In this document: piece by piece, positions 43,178 to 55,016 of the stretch | Layout of the letters: every line of letters begins with the position of its first letter | How positions within the stretch are numbered: position 1 is the first letter of the stretch | From: Poecilobothrus nobilitatus | Taxonomy: Eukaryota > Arthropoda > Insecta > Diptera > Dolichopodidae | NCBI GenBank assembly: GCA_947095535.1 | Contig: OX352773.1 | Span: 106,220,185-106,284,184, forward strand | DNA: 64,000 bases | Reading direction: 5' to 3' | Position numbers and translations under genes: made by a program | The notes under the pieces: model-generated | Told to the model about the DNA's origin: nothing | The model's database searches: none | Seen by the model: only the letters and a program-made list of their open reading frames with translations

Positions 43178-44344
43178 TATTCAAAATCTAAGATGGTTGA
43201 TACATGCTCCCAATAACTGGGGCGGGGTCCGATTCGGTCCTTGGTACTGCCAAAGGGCCCTTTTAAATCATACTACCAAAGCACTAAATCCATCAAATTT
43301 TTTAATGTACAAACCTTCCATTTTGAGGTCCTAAATCTCCCAACTTGGCCCCTTAAGATCTTATTCCAATTCTCCGAACCTGCTGAATTCCCATCTTTCC
43401 CTTTTCCAAATCTCTAAATTTGCTGAAGTTTCTACGCTTATAACATCGTACCAAAGGCTTAAACCCCCCACCCTTAAAACTTTTTAAACCCACTTAATAA
43501 TTTAATTTTAAAATTTCATAACACGTATTCTCACACTCTAATCCTAAATTGAAATCCATGGTAACCTTCCATAATGTTTATGCTTTAAATGAAATGAATC
43601 AACAAAAATATTATAAGAGTTTATTTACACATAATAATAAATGCGCCGGCTTAAAAACACGTTAACTAACATCAAAAGCTTTTAAGTAGATTTTTTCCAA
43701 GCTTCATAATTGCAATAATACTAATTTCAAGGTTAACCACTTAATGCACATTATTGTAAATAAATTCTCATATAACTTTAACATTCCATTCCCTAAAAAA
43801 GAATTAAAATAGCTTGAAATAATCAAGTTAGTGTGCATTTAATTAACATTTTTTAATTTTTATTGCAAAACCATAAACATTCACTACATACTATAGGATA
43901 TTTTTGATAATTTCATAACACTACATCTTTCCAATATAATATGTATAGTTTATTCAAAATCTAAAATAGTTGATACATGCTCCCAATTACTTCGGCGGGG
44001 TCCGATTCGGTCCTAGAGGTCCGCTTCGGTCCTTGCTATGTTATAACTTGCAGAAAACTTGTTACGTCTAAACTTGCTAAACTTGCTGAAGCTTCTACGC
44101 TTATAACATCGTACCAAAGGGTTAAACCCTCTACCCTTAAAACTTTTTAAAACCACTTTCTAAATTTCATAACACATATTCTCTAAACGTAAATTCAAAT
44201 CCATAATACCCTTCATTCAATCACATAATATATATTTTCATTCCGTTATTGCAATTACCTTTTTAACAACAAACAATAATTTTTTTCATATAAAAAACTG
44301 GCGCCCTACGCCTTTTGTGCCAGAATCGGCATATTCTAACTACT
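43178..44344 (-). repeat. Right terminal inverted repeat
   Basis: Reverse complement of the left repeat (units 1 and 2) without the LINE fragment. Ends ...CATATTCTAACTACT at 44344. A 26-base CTGGC...GCCAG piece at about 44297-44322 is absent on the left. Confidence 0.8.
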
Positions 44345-44350
44345 AGTAAA
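44345..44350. repeat. Target-site near-duplication, right (AGTAAA)
   Basis: Partner of AGTAAC at 34345-34350. Beyond it LINE coding text resumes on the minus strand. Confidence 0.65.
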
Positions 44351-44735
44351 TAACTTTTAAAAAACTTGAATAAGAAGTATTATCCTTCTTTTTAAAATAC
44401 GCATTTCACGTTTTATTTTTTTTAGTTCACTAGCATACCATGGTGGGCTTTAATTGATATTTCTAACACAAACTCGAGGAAAATTACAAGTCAAATCCAT
44501 GGTAAATTACTTGGCAAAATTTATCAATCGCATTATTTAAATCATTTATGTCTAGTAAAGAATTAAAATCAATTGAAAGAAAAAAATGATTAAGCATATA
44601 AAAATTAGTTTTGGAAAAATGAAATTTATAGGAGATATTTACTGACGATTTATTTAAACAATTATAATGAAATAGAAAACTGAAAGGGGAATGATGACAA
44701 TCCATTTCTGAAAAAGGCGTTGCCGTCAACATACT
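44351..44735 (-). pseudogene. Split LINE: endonuclease end and linker
   Basis: Frame 44732-44484 has SEMDCHHSPFSFLFH (C-terminal His block of the endonuclease) and then the alpha-helical linker. Near 44350 the text NAYFKKKDNTYSSFLKV leads to the Polinton. Its continuation (TKFKSLLSLKYDAYISKIAS) is at 34344-34300. Confidence 0.75.
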
Positions 44736-44743
44736 GGTTATAT

Positions 44744-45454
44744 TTATACCCAGTCAGAAGTAAAAAGGAGGTCTAATTGTTTATTTAATAGATTTTTAGT
44801 AGAAGAAACTTGTTGACATCCCCATGCAAGCAAACTATCTTTAACTGTCGATTCGACATTAGAAGTTAAATTAGTCCAAATGTAGAAGCATTCCTCGTCA
44901 TGAAGTTGCCAATTAATATTAGGCAGATTCAAATCACCACATATTATGAGTTCGTCAAGATCATTTAATTTATTATTCAAATAATCAACAACTGAGCAGA
45001 AATCTTGGTAAACTTTTATATTACTATTTTGAGGAATATAGAATATTCCTCAAAAAAACATTTAAATCAATTTTAACTGCTATTACATTGCAGTTTATTA
45101 AATCAGGTATTTCTACATGTGAAGAGTTAAAATTATTCTTAACTGATATAATAATATCTTACCTCCACCTTTAGGAATCAGTGAATTATTTAAAATATCA
45201 ATATCATTTTGATATCTATCTTTCCTATAAACTAAGTAGGAATTCTCAAATAATTCAAGAGAATTGATAAAAGAAAATAACCAAGTCTCAGTAAGCATAA
45301 ATATATCCGAGTTTAGTACTTTGGAGTTACTAACAACTTGTGATGTTTTAGTGCGAAATCCTCTTACATTTTGATAATATAATGAGAGATTACTTGTCCT
45401 ATCTTTATGCTTTATTGTTGACACAGTGATTAAGTTATTTTTAACTTTTGGCAA
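44744..45454 (-). pseudogene. Split LINE: endonuclease domain
   Basis: Frame 45454-45113 reads NLSLYYQNVRGFRTK and then MLTETWLFS, with the catalytic Glu intact. The GGGK block follows. Frame 44980-44744 has LIICGDLNLPNINW (GDLN, the second active-site box). A frameshift or gap separates the two. Typical CR1-type AP endonuclease. Confidence 0.8.
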
Positions 45455-46371
45455 GAAAAAACTTATTATAACTTTCTCTCGATCGCTGTAAGTGATTATT
45501 ACAATAACTGCGAAGGGCTTTTAAGTCTTCTTGCATCATTTTAATGGACACACCAACAGACTCCAGATAATTTACAAAGAGCTCATAAATATTTGTAATG
45601 CATTGGAAGCCCTTTCTTATGTAGAAGTACTAAAACGTTAGTCTTTGTTTTTATCTCGATAACACAATTATAGGAGTCGTCATGTAAGTAAGAGAGATAT
45701 AATCTCATAAGATTATATATTCTTTCATCTCTTAATCTTAAGAGGGTATACATTTATCTTGTTCATTTAACGATTTTTTAGTCATTCTAACTTTTGGTGG
45801 TATTAAAGGTTGAACGAAATAGGAGTTTTCGTTGTTCAATAGGGGTTTTCGTAGCACCCAGCGTAACACCAGAAATTTGTGTCGGCCTTTAAATAAAATT
45901 ATCATACTTATGAATAGTAGCCGTTTTATTATTAATCACAGAATTAACATTATTACCATTACTTAAGAAATTATCTGAATATGTATTAGAAGTATTAGGT
46001 TTTATAGCAAATAAAAATGATATTTTTTGTTTTAATTCTGATGTATTATTATTGTTATTATCATTTTCACTATTATTATTAATGTTATCATTATTGTCAT
46101 TATTATTGTACTATTACTATTACTAACATTAATGCAATTAAGATCAATACTGTCATTATCATCATTATTATTATAAATGTTATTATTATTATCATTATTA
46201 TTGCTTTAATTATTACTAATACTATTAACAACATTAATACAATTATCTTCGATATTGTTGATGGTGTGATTTTAAAGTTTTTATCGGGAGTGTCTTTTTG
46301 GATAAAATTTTGAAATAAAACACTTTTGGAAGTTTATATTAATTTTATTGCTAATATTTAATTATATTCAT
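45455..46371 (-). pseudogene. Split LINE: ORF1 remnant, Asn-rich
   Basis: On the minus strand a degraded frame with YNLMRLYLSYLHDDSYNC and, upstream, asparagine-rich text from ATT/GTT trinucleotide tracts (about 46040-46230). It lies where ORF1 should be. No zinc finger is recognisable. Confidence 0.45.
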
Positions 46372-47220
46372 ATTGGAAATCGAGTATTTTCCAAAATTCA
46401 AAATAAAATTACTTTTACATATAACTATATTTTTCCGCGCTATTTTTTAATTCTTTTACCGTATCGACGAATATAACAATTACAAAATTTTATAAAACCT
46501 TTGGTAACATTATAACTATAATATTTATAAGAAAACAAAAGATTCTTAAAAGCGTTGAATAATTTTCTCTTTAATAGGTCAAATAACTGCTCTAAGCCAT
46601 AAACAAAAGCACAGACACTAACTAGCATTCTGTATGATGGCTTGCCTTTCCTAAAAAAGCTTCAACAATATGATATAGTACTGTTGTAAAATTCGTTACG
46701 TCCATCTTATTCAGGATTATTTTCAAAGCATCTAAACGGATTTTCTTTATAATATTTTTATTATTCTGTTTATTATTTGAGTTCATCTTTAATAAAAAAG
46801 AAATATTAAATATAATTTTAATAAATATGAAATTAAATTCTATATACCTCCGCAACTTGTGGCAAAGCACAACTGCTAGCTTTTTTATTTGATGAAATAT
46901 AAAGTTGTTTATACCTCCAGTTATTGTTGTTTACTGCAATGATATAGTATGGTAGTACTTAAATAATTTTTATATGTCACATTCAAATATATAAGACTAT
47001 GGAAAAAGGAGCAATCCTGAATTTTGTAACCAATTCTAAAGTTCCTTCTTATTCAGAATCTCGCGTGCACAAATATTTAAATACTTTATAAAAAGGGGCA
47101 ACCCTGATTTTGTAACCAACTCTAAAATCCTTCCTAATTTCGAAATGTATATTCGTTTCTTTAATTATTTTATTTATTTATTTATTTTATGTAAACAAAA
47201 TATACATATTTTTGATGTTA
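46372..47220 (-). repeat. Z-family copy with uninterrupted insertion site
   Basis: Matches 28310-28761 plus 31291-31690 as one block. The ORF start (ATG 46785-46783, MNSNNKQNNKNIIK) is followed by a 54-codon stretch. A stop and shift lead to CAFVYGLEQLFDLLKRKLFN (46628-46440). The C-terminal part found at 28049 is missing. At about 46799 it has no satellite insertion, so it is the empty-site reference. Confidence 0.8.
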
Positions 47221-48299
47221 TTTATAAGAACTTGAATATTTTTTTGTAATTGACATCAGTTGACGTTTAAGCCAATCACGTAGGGAAGTTTCGCGTTCAT
47301 TAAAATATGAAATAAAATTATTATGGGGTTATTGGGTATAGCTTTATTGCACGGCGTTTAATATGAAAAACATAAAAGACATTGGGTAGCTTACTTAATT
47401 TTTTGAATATTTTGTTCTTTTTTTTGTTTGAACTAAATAACTAATATAGAATATAAAAAATTGAAATAAATTAAGCAATAGAAGTATTACATAAAAAAAC
47501 TATTTATGAATAAACAAAAGCCGGATTCTTAGAAAAATTGTAATTTTATTAAATATTATTGATTAAAAATTCTTAATTTATTTACAATTTTGATTTTTAA
47601 TAAAATTAGAAATTTTGGCGTTTCTAAAATTGCGTGTTATGGCTGTTTTTCATGAAAAAAACATATCCATGAAAATGTTAGAGCTTAGGCAGAAGATACA
47701 AAACTGATATGGGTGTGAAAGAGATAACCCTAAAAAATGTCCATGAAACATTTGAAAATATCCACGAAAGTAACTATAAATATCCACGAAAATATGTTCT
47801 CTGAAGATATTTTGTTATAAATATCGTAAATATGCAAAAATTGCATATCTTACAAAAAAATTTCTCACTACCATGGCATTTCAATTTTGAAGTGTCAAAA
47901 AAATAAACAAACATTTTAAAATAAACAAATGTTCAAAAAATTTTTTTTTGATTTTTAGTGAGAAACTATATTAAAACATTATAGTCATTAGGTATAAAAA
48001 GATTTTTAATAAACCTAATTTTTTTTAACAACTTTATAAATAAAAAATTTTAAATTTTTAGCTAGATATGAATATAAACATTAATAAATTAGGTTATGTA
48101 ATTTTTTACTGTCAAAGTGTTGCTGTAATATTTTGTAATAATATAATTTTGTTTCTCCCTGTTTCCAACTGGTAGTACACTCTATTTTTCTCTTTCTAAA
48201 GTTGCGATAATATCCACGAAATTTCTCATGAAAACCAGCCTTTAGTTCATTAATATTTATGAACTAACAGCGCAAAAAGAAAATGAATTAACTGCGCAA
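47221..48299. other. AT-rich DNA without a recognised gene
   Basis: It contains several TATCCACGAAA repeats (about 47755, 47778, 48205) in otherwise AT-rich sequence. No coding family or terminus was found. Confidence 0.45.
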
Positions 48300-48739
48300 T
48301 GCATAAACATAAATAAAAAATGGCATTTTTTAAAATATTATAAATATTTATAAAGCACCTTCAGAAATAAATGAAAGATATTGAAATTTTCTTAATGAAC
48401 TAGAAAAATGCCTAACTAACCCTAATTGTAATAAAAACACATATGTATGTCATTGGAGATTTTAACTTTAATTTATTTAATAACAATATAAAAATAAACA
48501 ATTATAAAAATGTTATGTTAATGAATTCACTTTATATAATATGCAGTGAAAATTGCTTCACGACATGTATATCCAACACGAATATTGATCACTTTTATAC
48601 TAATAATTTAAATGAAAAAATTAGCTTTGACATATGTAAATACAGATTTATTAGATCACTATGTCATTGCAATTGAAGTGTCAATAAAACATAAAACATA
48701 AAAAAAAAACAAATATCAAAAAATTAAATCGATTATTAA
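48300..48739 (+). pseudogene. LINE endonuclease fragment, left half of split LINE
   Basis: Frame 48443-48676 holds YVIGDFNFNLFNNN (GDFN box) and SNTNIDHFYTNNL, with the DH-type end block following in another frame (LLDHYVIAIEVSIK). It stops at the BEL 3' end at 48740. The other half, starting with the linker, resumes on the same strand at 57832, so the BEL element entered this LINE. Confidence 0.7.
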
Positions 48740-49536
48740 AAGTTTCTTAAGATTTTTTAAGATCTGACCCTTTTTATTATCGAAAACAAAACGCAAATTT
48801 ACTAATATTCACTTTAAATAATATTAATAATAAATAAATAATAAATTTTACACTACTGCAATATTGCTGCCGAGACCGAGTTATAATACCTTTTTTTTTA
48901 TTTAACAGAATTACAATTTTTAAACGAGAATAAAAATGATATTTGCTATTCTAATGCATTTATCGAACTTAACTGGAAAGGCAAAAATAATGATTTTTAA
49001 TTTTACATTAACATATGATCTTCTTTATGAGATAAAAAAAAATATAATTTTATTGATACAGCTATTATAAACAATAATGCAATTGATTACCCGTGCAGCA
49101 ATTTTAGATATAAATTTAACTTTTAAGTTTTAGATAGTAATACATGATTTAAATGAATTTTTATTTATTTATTTATATACAGTTACCGTGGTACATAAAT
49201 GTGCCAGGTAGCTATAGCCCCTGCTTCCTGGTAGGAATGTGGGGTGTACGAGATATTATGTGATATATTTAAGTATTTATATATTGCGATATATGATTAA
49301 TTTTTTATTATATTATAATTATTGTACCCAGCCGGGAATCGAACCCGAGACCTCTCATTCCCTTATAAATGAGAAGCGGTGCGTTAACCACTGCACCAAT
49401 GGCTGGATATTAAATGAATTTATATTAAACAGCAAAACAAAATTATTAATATTGATTATTTATAAAAAATTGATTTGAAATTATTTGCATTAAACAAGTG
49501 TTATAAAAATTATGTAAAGAAAAATTATTTATAACA
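48740..49536 (-). repeat. BEL 3' LTR-like repeat containing a SINE
   Basis: Aligns with 57301-57804 once the SINE (49161-49409) is removed. It shares GATCTGACCC-type sequence, TACACTACTGCAATATTGCTGC and TTATTTATAACA. The minus-strand start TGTTATAAATAATTT at 49536 would suit a BEL LTR. The exact ends are not certain because similarity extends to about 49556. Confidence 0.7.
49149..49421 (-). mobile_element. tRNA-headed SINE with target duplication
   Basis: TTAAATGAATTT occurs at 49149-49160 and 49410-49421 and only once at 57707-57718 and about 61530 in the sister sequences. The 249-bp insert (49161-49409) has on the minus strand a tRNA-like head: CCAGCC/GGCTGG end pairing, A-box-like GGTGCAGTGG, B-box GGGTTCGATTCCC. 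It ends in an (ATAA)n-type tail (TTTATTTATTTAT on +). This is a clean LINE-mobilised SINE. Confidence 0.88.
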
Positions 49537-49544
49537 AAAAAAAA

Positions 49545-49990
49545 TTAGCTTGAAGCTTCTTCATTCTGCCCGGCTTGAAAGGTACTACTTTCAACAGGAA
49601 GACGACATACTTTATTTATTCTTCTTATGAAAGTACCAGATGTAGTTGATACTGAAACAACTCGAACTTTATTGTCGCGGCTTGGATGTACATAAGTAAC
49701 ACGACCCAATGGCCATTTCTTTTCCAACCAATGTGTGTTTTCTTCGATAAGCAAAACTAAATCATTGATCTTCAGATTACTTTGTGAATCACCCCATTTT
49801 TTTCGACTTTGTAGATTATTTAAATACCCCTTTTTACATTGGGTCCAAAATTTCTGACAGATTACTTGAATATTTTTATAGCGATCGCTTAAGATTGATG
49901 CATCATTAAGTGGTGGATAATTTATACAAAGCATTGATTTTCCTACCAAAAAATGGCGAGGTGAAAGCGTACTGTAATCATTTGGATCAT
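49545..49990 (-). pseudogene. pol: BEL integrase C-terminal and DUF5641-type domain
   Basis: Frame 49949-49545 (134 codons) has LSDRYKNIQVICQKFWTQCKKGYL, NLKINDLVLLIEEN, WPLGRVTYVHPSRDNKVRVV and the RRINKVCRLPVE end. This is the conserved DUF5641 tail of BEL/Pao Pol. It begins after the FLVGKSM block. It appears intact, but its upstream gene is broken. Confidence 0.85.
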
Positions 49991-50469
49991 TTGATAATAG
50001 CGAAATTGGATTGGAATTGGATAATTCTTGAATTCATAACCATCCCTACTTGGCAAATTAGTGTGTAGAATTCTTCATAAGTGAACAATGATTTCCACAA
50101 ACTTTATATAAATGGAGTTTTGCAATTTTGACAGCACTCTCTCATAGACCACCACAATATAGGCTACGAGGTGGTATGAATCTCCATGCTATACCACTTT
50201 GTAAAAAGAACTCCTCAATTGACTTGGAATATGCCTTCGATGTGAGAACTCGTGAAAGTTGTTTTAGATGACGTTGTGTACCAGTGAAGTTTGTGGCGTT
50301 ATCAGAGTAAATTTAGGCCGCCTTCCCACGACGAGCAAAAAATCGTTTTAGTGCTGCTAGGAAGCTGTTTGCTGTTACGTCACTAACCAATTTCACATGA
50401 ACTGGCTTGGTACTAAAACAAATAAAAATGGAAATATAACATTTACATGATGGACGCCCTTCATTTCTT
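49991..50469 (-). pseudogene. pol: BEL integrase core
   Basis: GRPSCKCYISIFICFSTKPV and SFLAALKRFFARRGKAA are read from frame 50534-50313. IYSDNATNFTGTQ (second Asp) and IPPRSLYCGGL.E follow in broken frames (G-L.E is where the catalytic Glu block should be). These match the BEL/Pao integrase. The N-terminal zinc part is lost at the LINE junction. Confidence 0.75.
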
Positions 50470-50534
50470 ATTACATCTAATCTAAAATCTAATCTATTTC
50501 TTAAATAATAATTATGAACTACATTTACATACAA

Positions 50535-51301
50535 TAACTTTTCAGATAGATAACACCATACCTTTTAAGTTTTTTTAATAAAATTGATCTATCTATTGTT
50601 TCAAAGGCTTTGCGTAGATCGAGAAATACTGCAACAATTATGCTCTTATCGTCCACTACCTCCTTCCAATTAGTTATAACCAGATTAAGTAGTGATTCAC
50701 ACCTGTGCCCTCTTCTAAAGCCTGATTGCTATTCAGCGATTAAATTATTTTTCTCAAAATAGTTTTTTAAGTGTTCAAAAACAATTTTTTTAAATATTTT
50801 TGATTCAATACAGTTTATATTCACAGGACGAAACTCTTTACAATGTTTTCTTACAACTACTTTCGGAATGGGAATTGCAACAGTTTCTTTCCAGGTATCT
50901 CGGAAAGTAATGGATTTCAACGATTCATAGTTAATAGTTAAAAAATTCTCTTCAATTAAATCAAAACATTCAATAAAAATATTCTTATTCATCATAATAA
51001 GATATCTTTTGTTTTTTAGTTATTTTATAACTTTATTCAATTCTTCAATACTAATTAACTGGAATTTAAATTGATAAGGCTACTTCTCAATGGTATTACT
51101 ATATTGCTTAAATGGTATACTACTATTTATTTCACTTATACTATCTACAAAATATTGATTAAATTTTGTAGTAATCTCAGCCTCTTTTGAATATACTTTT
51201 CTCCCGAAACAAACTTCTTTGATTTCATTCCTTGGTTTTCTTAATATATAACTTTTTATTTTAAGACACATTGCACATTGTACATTGCATTGCATTTGCA
51301 C
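50535..51301 (-). pseudogene. LINE linker and RT N-terminal part
   Basis: Frame 50995-50729 reads DTWKETVAIPIPKV, EFRPVNINCIESKIFKKIVFEHL, then in the next frame QSGFRRGHRCESLL and VAVFLDLRKAFETIDRSILL (first catalytic Asp block). The YADD half is missing. Frame 51301-51080 is a basic linker. Confidence 0.75.
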
Positions 51302-52294
51302 TCTTGCATTTTCAATTTAATAAAACTATTAATTAATAAGAATATTAATTTGTTTCAAAAAGTTTGTTGGAATAAATATTTCTAATATGTTTATACCTAT
51401 GCCACTCATTTATATTATTTATCAAAATTGCTCTCTGGTATTGTTTAACTTTTTCTTGATTCATAAGCGTTAGTTCTTCTGTATGCCATTCACAGCTTTC
51501 CCTTATGGTTTGCTTTATTACAAATTCATTTAAGATTGTAATTAGTGATTTGCTAAAAAGATCAGCTTTCAAATTACAATTTGTATAATAAACTGTTAGT
51601 AATTCACTTTGACATACTTTTGCACTAAATATATTCTTATTGTATTTAAAATATTTAACTGTTTTTTTCACATCTCTAGTATTTTCATTTTGTATACAGA
51701 CTACTATTGTTTCGTAATCACTTATTTTTAACTGGCTGCCTACCACTGCCTTAACATTATATTTGTCATTTACCATTACCAAGTCAATTAGTGTTTTAGA
51801 ACGCATGGTGATACGTGTTGGTTGACTCACTATCTGTTTACACCCATTATCTTGAATTCTGCCTTCTAAAAGTTTTTTTGTATTACTGTTCATTAGCCAA
51901 TTTATGTTAAGGTCTCCCACAATAATAGTTTTTTCTGTATTTTCTCCAATATCTTCTATCCATTTTGAAAAATTAATAAATATTAATGATAAAAATCTGA
52001 ATTGATTTATTTATATATTATATATTTCGAAAATCTGTATACCACCACTATATTAATATATCGATTTTATTTATATATTTTTACATTTATATATTTTACA
52101 TATTGTTTTGAAGTTGAATCTACTCTTATAATATTATAATCCTCTATATAAATTAAACTATCATCATCTTCCTTCGTTAAATGAGTTTCAGTTAATGAAA
52201 TAAAATCGTATTTTTTAGCAATAAGTACTGATTCTATTTGTGTAAAATTGTTTATTGCACCTTGTATATTAAGGCAAACATTTTCAACATTCAT
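51302..52294 (-). pseudogene. LINE endonuclease domain
   Basis: Frame 52294-52067 opens with VCLNIQGAINNF and FISLTETHLTKED (catalytic Glu present). After a gap, frame 51920-51345 (191 codons) starts MGDLNINWLM (GDLN box) and continues IDLVMVND and KISDYETIVV (where SDH is usual, reading SDY), then the linker helix. The upstream GGG block is missing. Confidence 0.75.
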
Positions 52295-52309
52295 TCTTTA
52301 ATTGTTAAT

Positions 52310-52930
52310 ATGCTGTTTTACTTCTTGCAACATTCAATTTTTTTACATAACTAGGTCATAATAGACTTCTGGAGTCGTGTTCCACATTTAAATCAGGAAG
52401 ACCTAATTTAATCTGAGCTCTTATACAAATTACACATTTTTAAGCAGCTTCCTGACATTCATTTGATTTATGATCAGTTTCACCGCATTTAAAACAACAA
52501 ATTTCATTTTTACAATCTGTAGCCTTATGATTAAAACTATAACAATTAAAGCACCTTCAAATTTGTAAATGTTCATATACCTTACAACGATCTCATTCAA
52601 TATTAATTTTTCCATAATTTTTTTAAATGCATTCACATTCATTTCAACTATTGCATTAAAATAATATGTTTTATTTTTTTGAGACTTATATACTTTTAAA
52701 CATTTCACCTCGATAAATTCTATATTATTTTGCTTCTTTATTACATCCACAACTAGCTCTTTAGATATCTCTTCACTTATTCCCAAAATTAATATCTTGG
52801 AATTTATTTCCTTAGTTACTTGAATTTCATAATTTTCACCTAATTTTTCTTTTATTGCATCTTCTACTATTTTAACAGATTCTTTATTTTTATGATAATA
52901 ATTAATTAATTAATAAATAAAGGGATGAGA
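52310..52930 (-). pseudogene. LINE ORF1 with zinc knuckles
   Basis: Frame 52786-52430 gives a helical, basic N-terminus (LGISEEISKELVVDVIK), then KKIMEKLILNE. Zinc-knuckle cysteines (CFNCYSFNH, CCFKCG) are readable only in a shifted frame at about 52540-52450. RNA-binding ORF1 of a Jockey/I/L2-type LINE. Confidence 0.6.
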
Positions 52931-53950
52931 ATTTGGTAATAGAATTTGGTGTTTAGCACTAAATGGCAAGCTAGAGTATTTTATTCGTCCTCCTACACGA
53001 ATGATATCATGCTCATCAAGAAATTCGTCCATTAGCTCATCAAAATCGTCCATTAGCCTTCAAAAGAATTCCGGGTTTTATTTGGTTGAGAACGACTGAA
53101 AAATAAACCCCTTGCAAATTTTTATTATTATAGTCAGCTCTTGTTCAATTTCAGGTAATGATAATTCTCCAATCTTGCAAGCATTCTTATCCTTGATTTT
53201 TGTATTTTTAATGAAGCGATTGACATAAGCGAAAATACGTAGCATTCGAAAATAGTTGTTAATGTGGTTATATGAGCTGAGTTAATCATTGATAGTAATA
53301 GATATAAAAGAAAATTTAAGCTCTTTCCTTTCGGGAATATCCTTATTTTCTATTGTTGGATTTGAAATCCACTTTGACGATAAGAAGTCAGGACCCTGAA
53401 ACCATATTTTCGAATTCATAAGTCTTTGTGGAGTCTAATTAAGTCGGCGGGATTAAAGTTTGTAGGACAGTGTTTCCAGGTGCAATTATGTGAAAGCTCC
53501 TGAATTCGAGTAATTCTATTAGTAACAAATGTAGAAAATTTATAAGAATGCGCAGCGATTCAAGCTAATGCGATTGTACAGTCCGACCAACAATACATTT
53601 TTTAAATTGATAACCCAACCGCCTTCTGCAATAACTGACATAATAATAATGAAGCACTAAGTTCAAGTAGACCTAATGTGATAGTTTTTTTACTTTGGAT
53701 TAAGCGCACATCAAATGGTCATAAATTGAACCATTACTATCGATATTTCTTAAATAAATGCAGGCGCCATATACCCTTTCGCTGACATCTGCAAAACAGT
53801 GCAGCTCTTTAATTGTTGAACCTATATATACTTTTTAATGCAAATATCATTAATCAATGCTAGCTGTGTACTAAATTCGTTCCACTTTGTGTACAAGTCC
53901 ATTGGCAAACTTTCATCCCAATCTAGTTTGATCTTCCACAAATGTTGTTG
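52931..53950 (-). pseudogene. pol: BEL A17/RNase-H-like region and integrase entry
   Basis: Shifted frames give CFADVSERVYGACIYLRNID (A17-type signature), CIVGRTVQ, IAPGNTVLQTL, WFQGPDFLSSKW and, near 53015-52930, HDIIRVGGRIKYSSLPFSAK, the start of the integrase zinc region. The order is that of BEL/Pao Pol. The frame is broken throughout. Confidence 0.7.
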
Positions 53951-54850
53951 AAATAATTTAGCAGCGGTGATAACTGGGTAAATAAGGCCTAATGGGTCGA
54001 AGAACCTGGCTATTTATTTGTGAAAGTATAATCCTTTTACTAACCGTGCAGGGTACAATTAGAGCCTTATAATAGAGTACAAAATGATCAGCAATAGGAT
54101 CCCAACTTAACCCAAGGGCCTTAATAATGTTGTCATCTTGAAATTTTAATAGTCGTTCCTGATCATCAAAAGGTATATCTTTAAGAATTAAATTACTATT
54201 GGAAGCTCCTTTCTTAAGTGAAAAATTACCGAAATTTAAGACTGTAACAACTTCATCCTTTATCTTTTGAAGTTCTTCTAAAGAATCACTACAAGTTAAC
54301 AAGTTATCAACATAAAAATCCCTACGTATTATTTTTAACCCTAAGGAATAGATTTTAGCAATTCCAATAAGGCTTAAGCAAGAAAGCTAAGGTTGATAGC
54401 AAGAAAACTTGCTGCCTTTGTTCCATACGTTACTGTCTTTAATCTGAATATTTGCATGCCATTCTCCGATTTATCGCGCAAAAGTATGCATTGCAAATTA
54501 CGGTCACCCCGATCCACCCATATTTGTCTATACATTTCTGCAGCTAATACAATACAATATCTGCAGCTAATACAAACTTGTATGTAATAAAACGTAACAT
54601 GTTGCTAAATAAATCCTCTTGTATGATCGGTCCATTTAGCATTATAAGATTTAGAGACCTTATTTCTGTTCTCTGGTAGGATTTATCAAATACAGTTCGA
54701 TATTTAGTGGAAGACAAATCTAGTTTGGCAATGCAATCGTGAGGTAAAAAAAATCTCCGTTCAGAGTTAATAAATGTAAATTTAATCAGCTCCATTTGGT
54801 TTAGGTCCAAATATTCCTTTAGAAATTTGGTGTACTCATCTTTCAAAATT
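53951..54850 (-). pseudogene. pol: BEL reverse transcriptase
   Basis: Frame 54846-54544 (KDEYTKFLKEYLDLNQMELI, RRFFLPHDCI) is the BEL RT start, followed by broken text to 54310. The catalytic box reads FYVDNLLTCSDS at about 54320-54285, so the second Asp of YVDD is Asn. Frame 54302-53958 continues NFGNFSLKK..ASNS and ALGLSWDP (normally LG..W). Confidence 0.75.
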
Positions 54851-55016
54851 CAGTTTACATTTAATTCCTTTCGAGATTAAGAAATTTTTTTAGTTCTATG
54901 TTGTACGAATCACCAATTAATATAGGATCTTGACGTAAAGACAATTTTACCATACAGCGGCCTAAAGTTATCACGGGAAAAATTACTCTTGAAGTGCTGC
55001 TCACAAGATAAATGTT

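Larger units (their letters stand above)
34351..44344. mobile_element. Degenerate Polinton (Maverick) with ~1.2-kb inverted ends
   Basis: Begins AGTAG and ends CTACT (Polintons start AG and end CT). It is flanked by the 6-bp near-duplication and has long terminal inverted repeats (34351-36195 and 43178-44344). It contains four remnants of the Polinton-type retroviral-like integrase, an intact unknown 146-aa ORF and its mirror copy, and a nested TIR element. I see no protein-primed DNA polymerase, packaging ATPase, capsid or cysteine protease, all of which a full 15-20 kb element would encode, so it is a deletion derivative. It splits one LINE, whose halves are at 32560-34344 and 44351-46300. 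Confidence 0.75.
50470..52930 (-). mobile_element. LINE inserted in the BEL element
   Basis: ORF1, endonuclease and RT of a minus-strand non-LTR element are present between the BEL integrase entry (RVGGRIKYS..., about 53015) and the integrase core. Its last recognisable text is HNYYLRNRLDF at about 50515-50480, a C-terminal LINE motif, so the RT interior is deleted but the 3' end is retained. Confidence 0.7.

Noticed and set aside
49323..49406. Functional tRNA gene with long arm
   Set aside because: The insert is flanked by a 12-bp target duplication and has a simple tail and an empty sister site, so it is a SINE.
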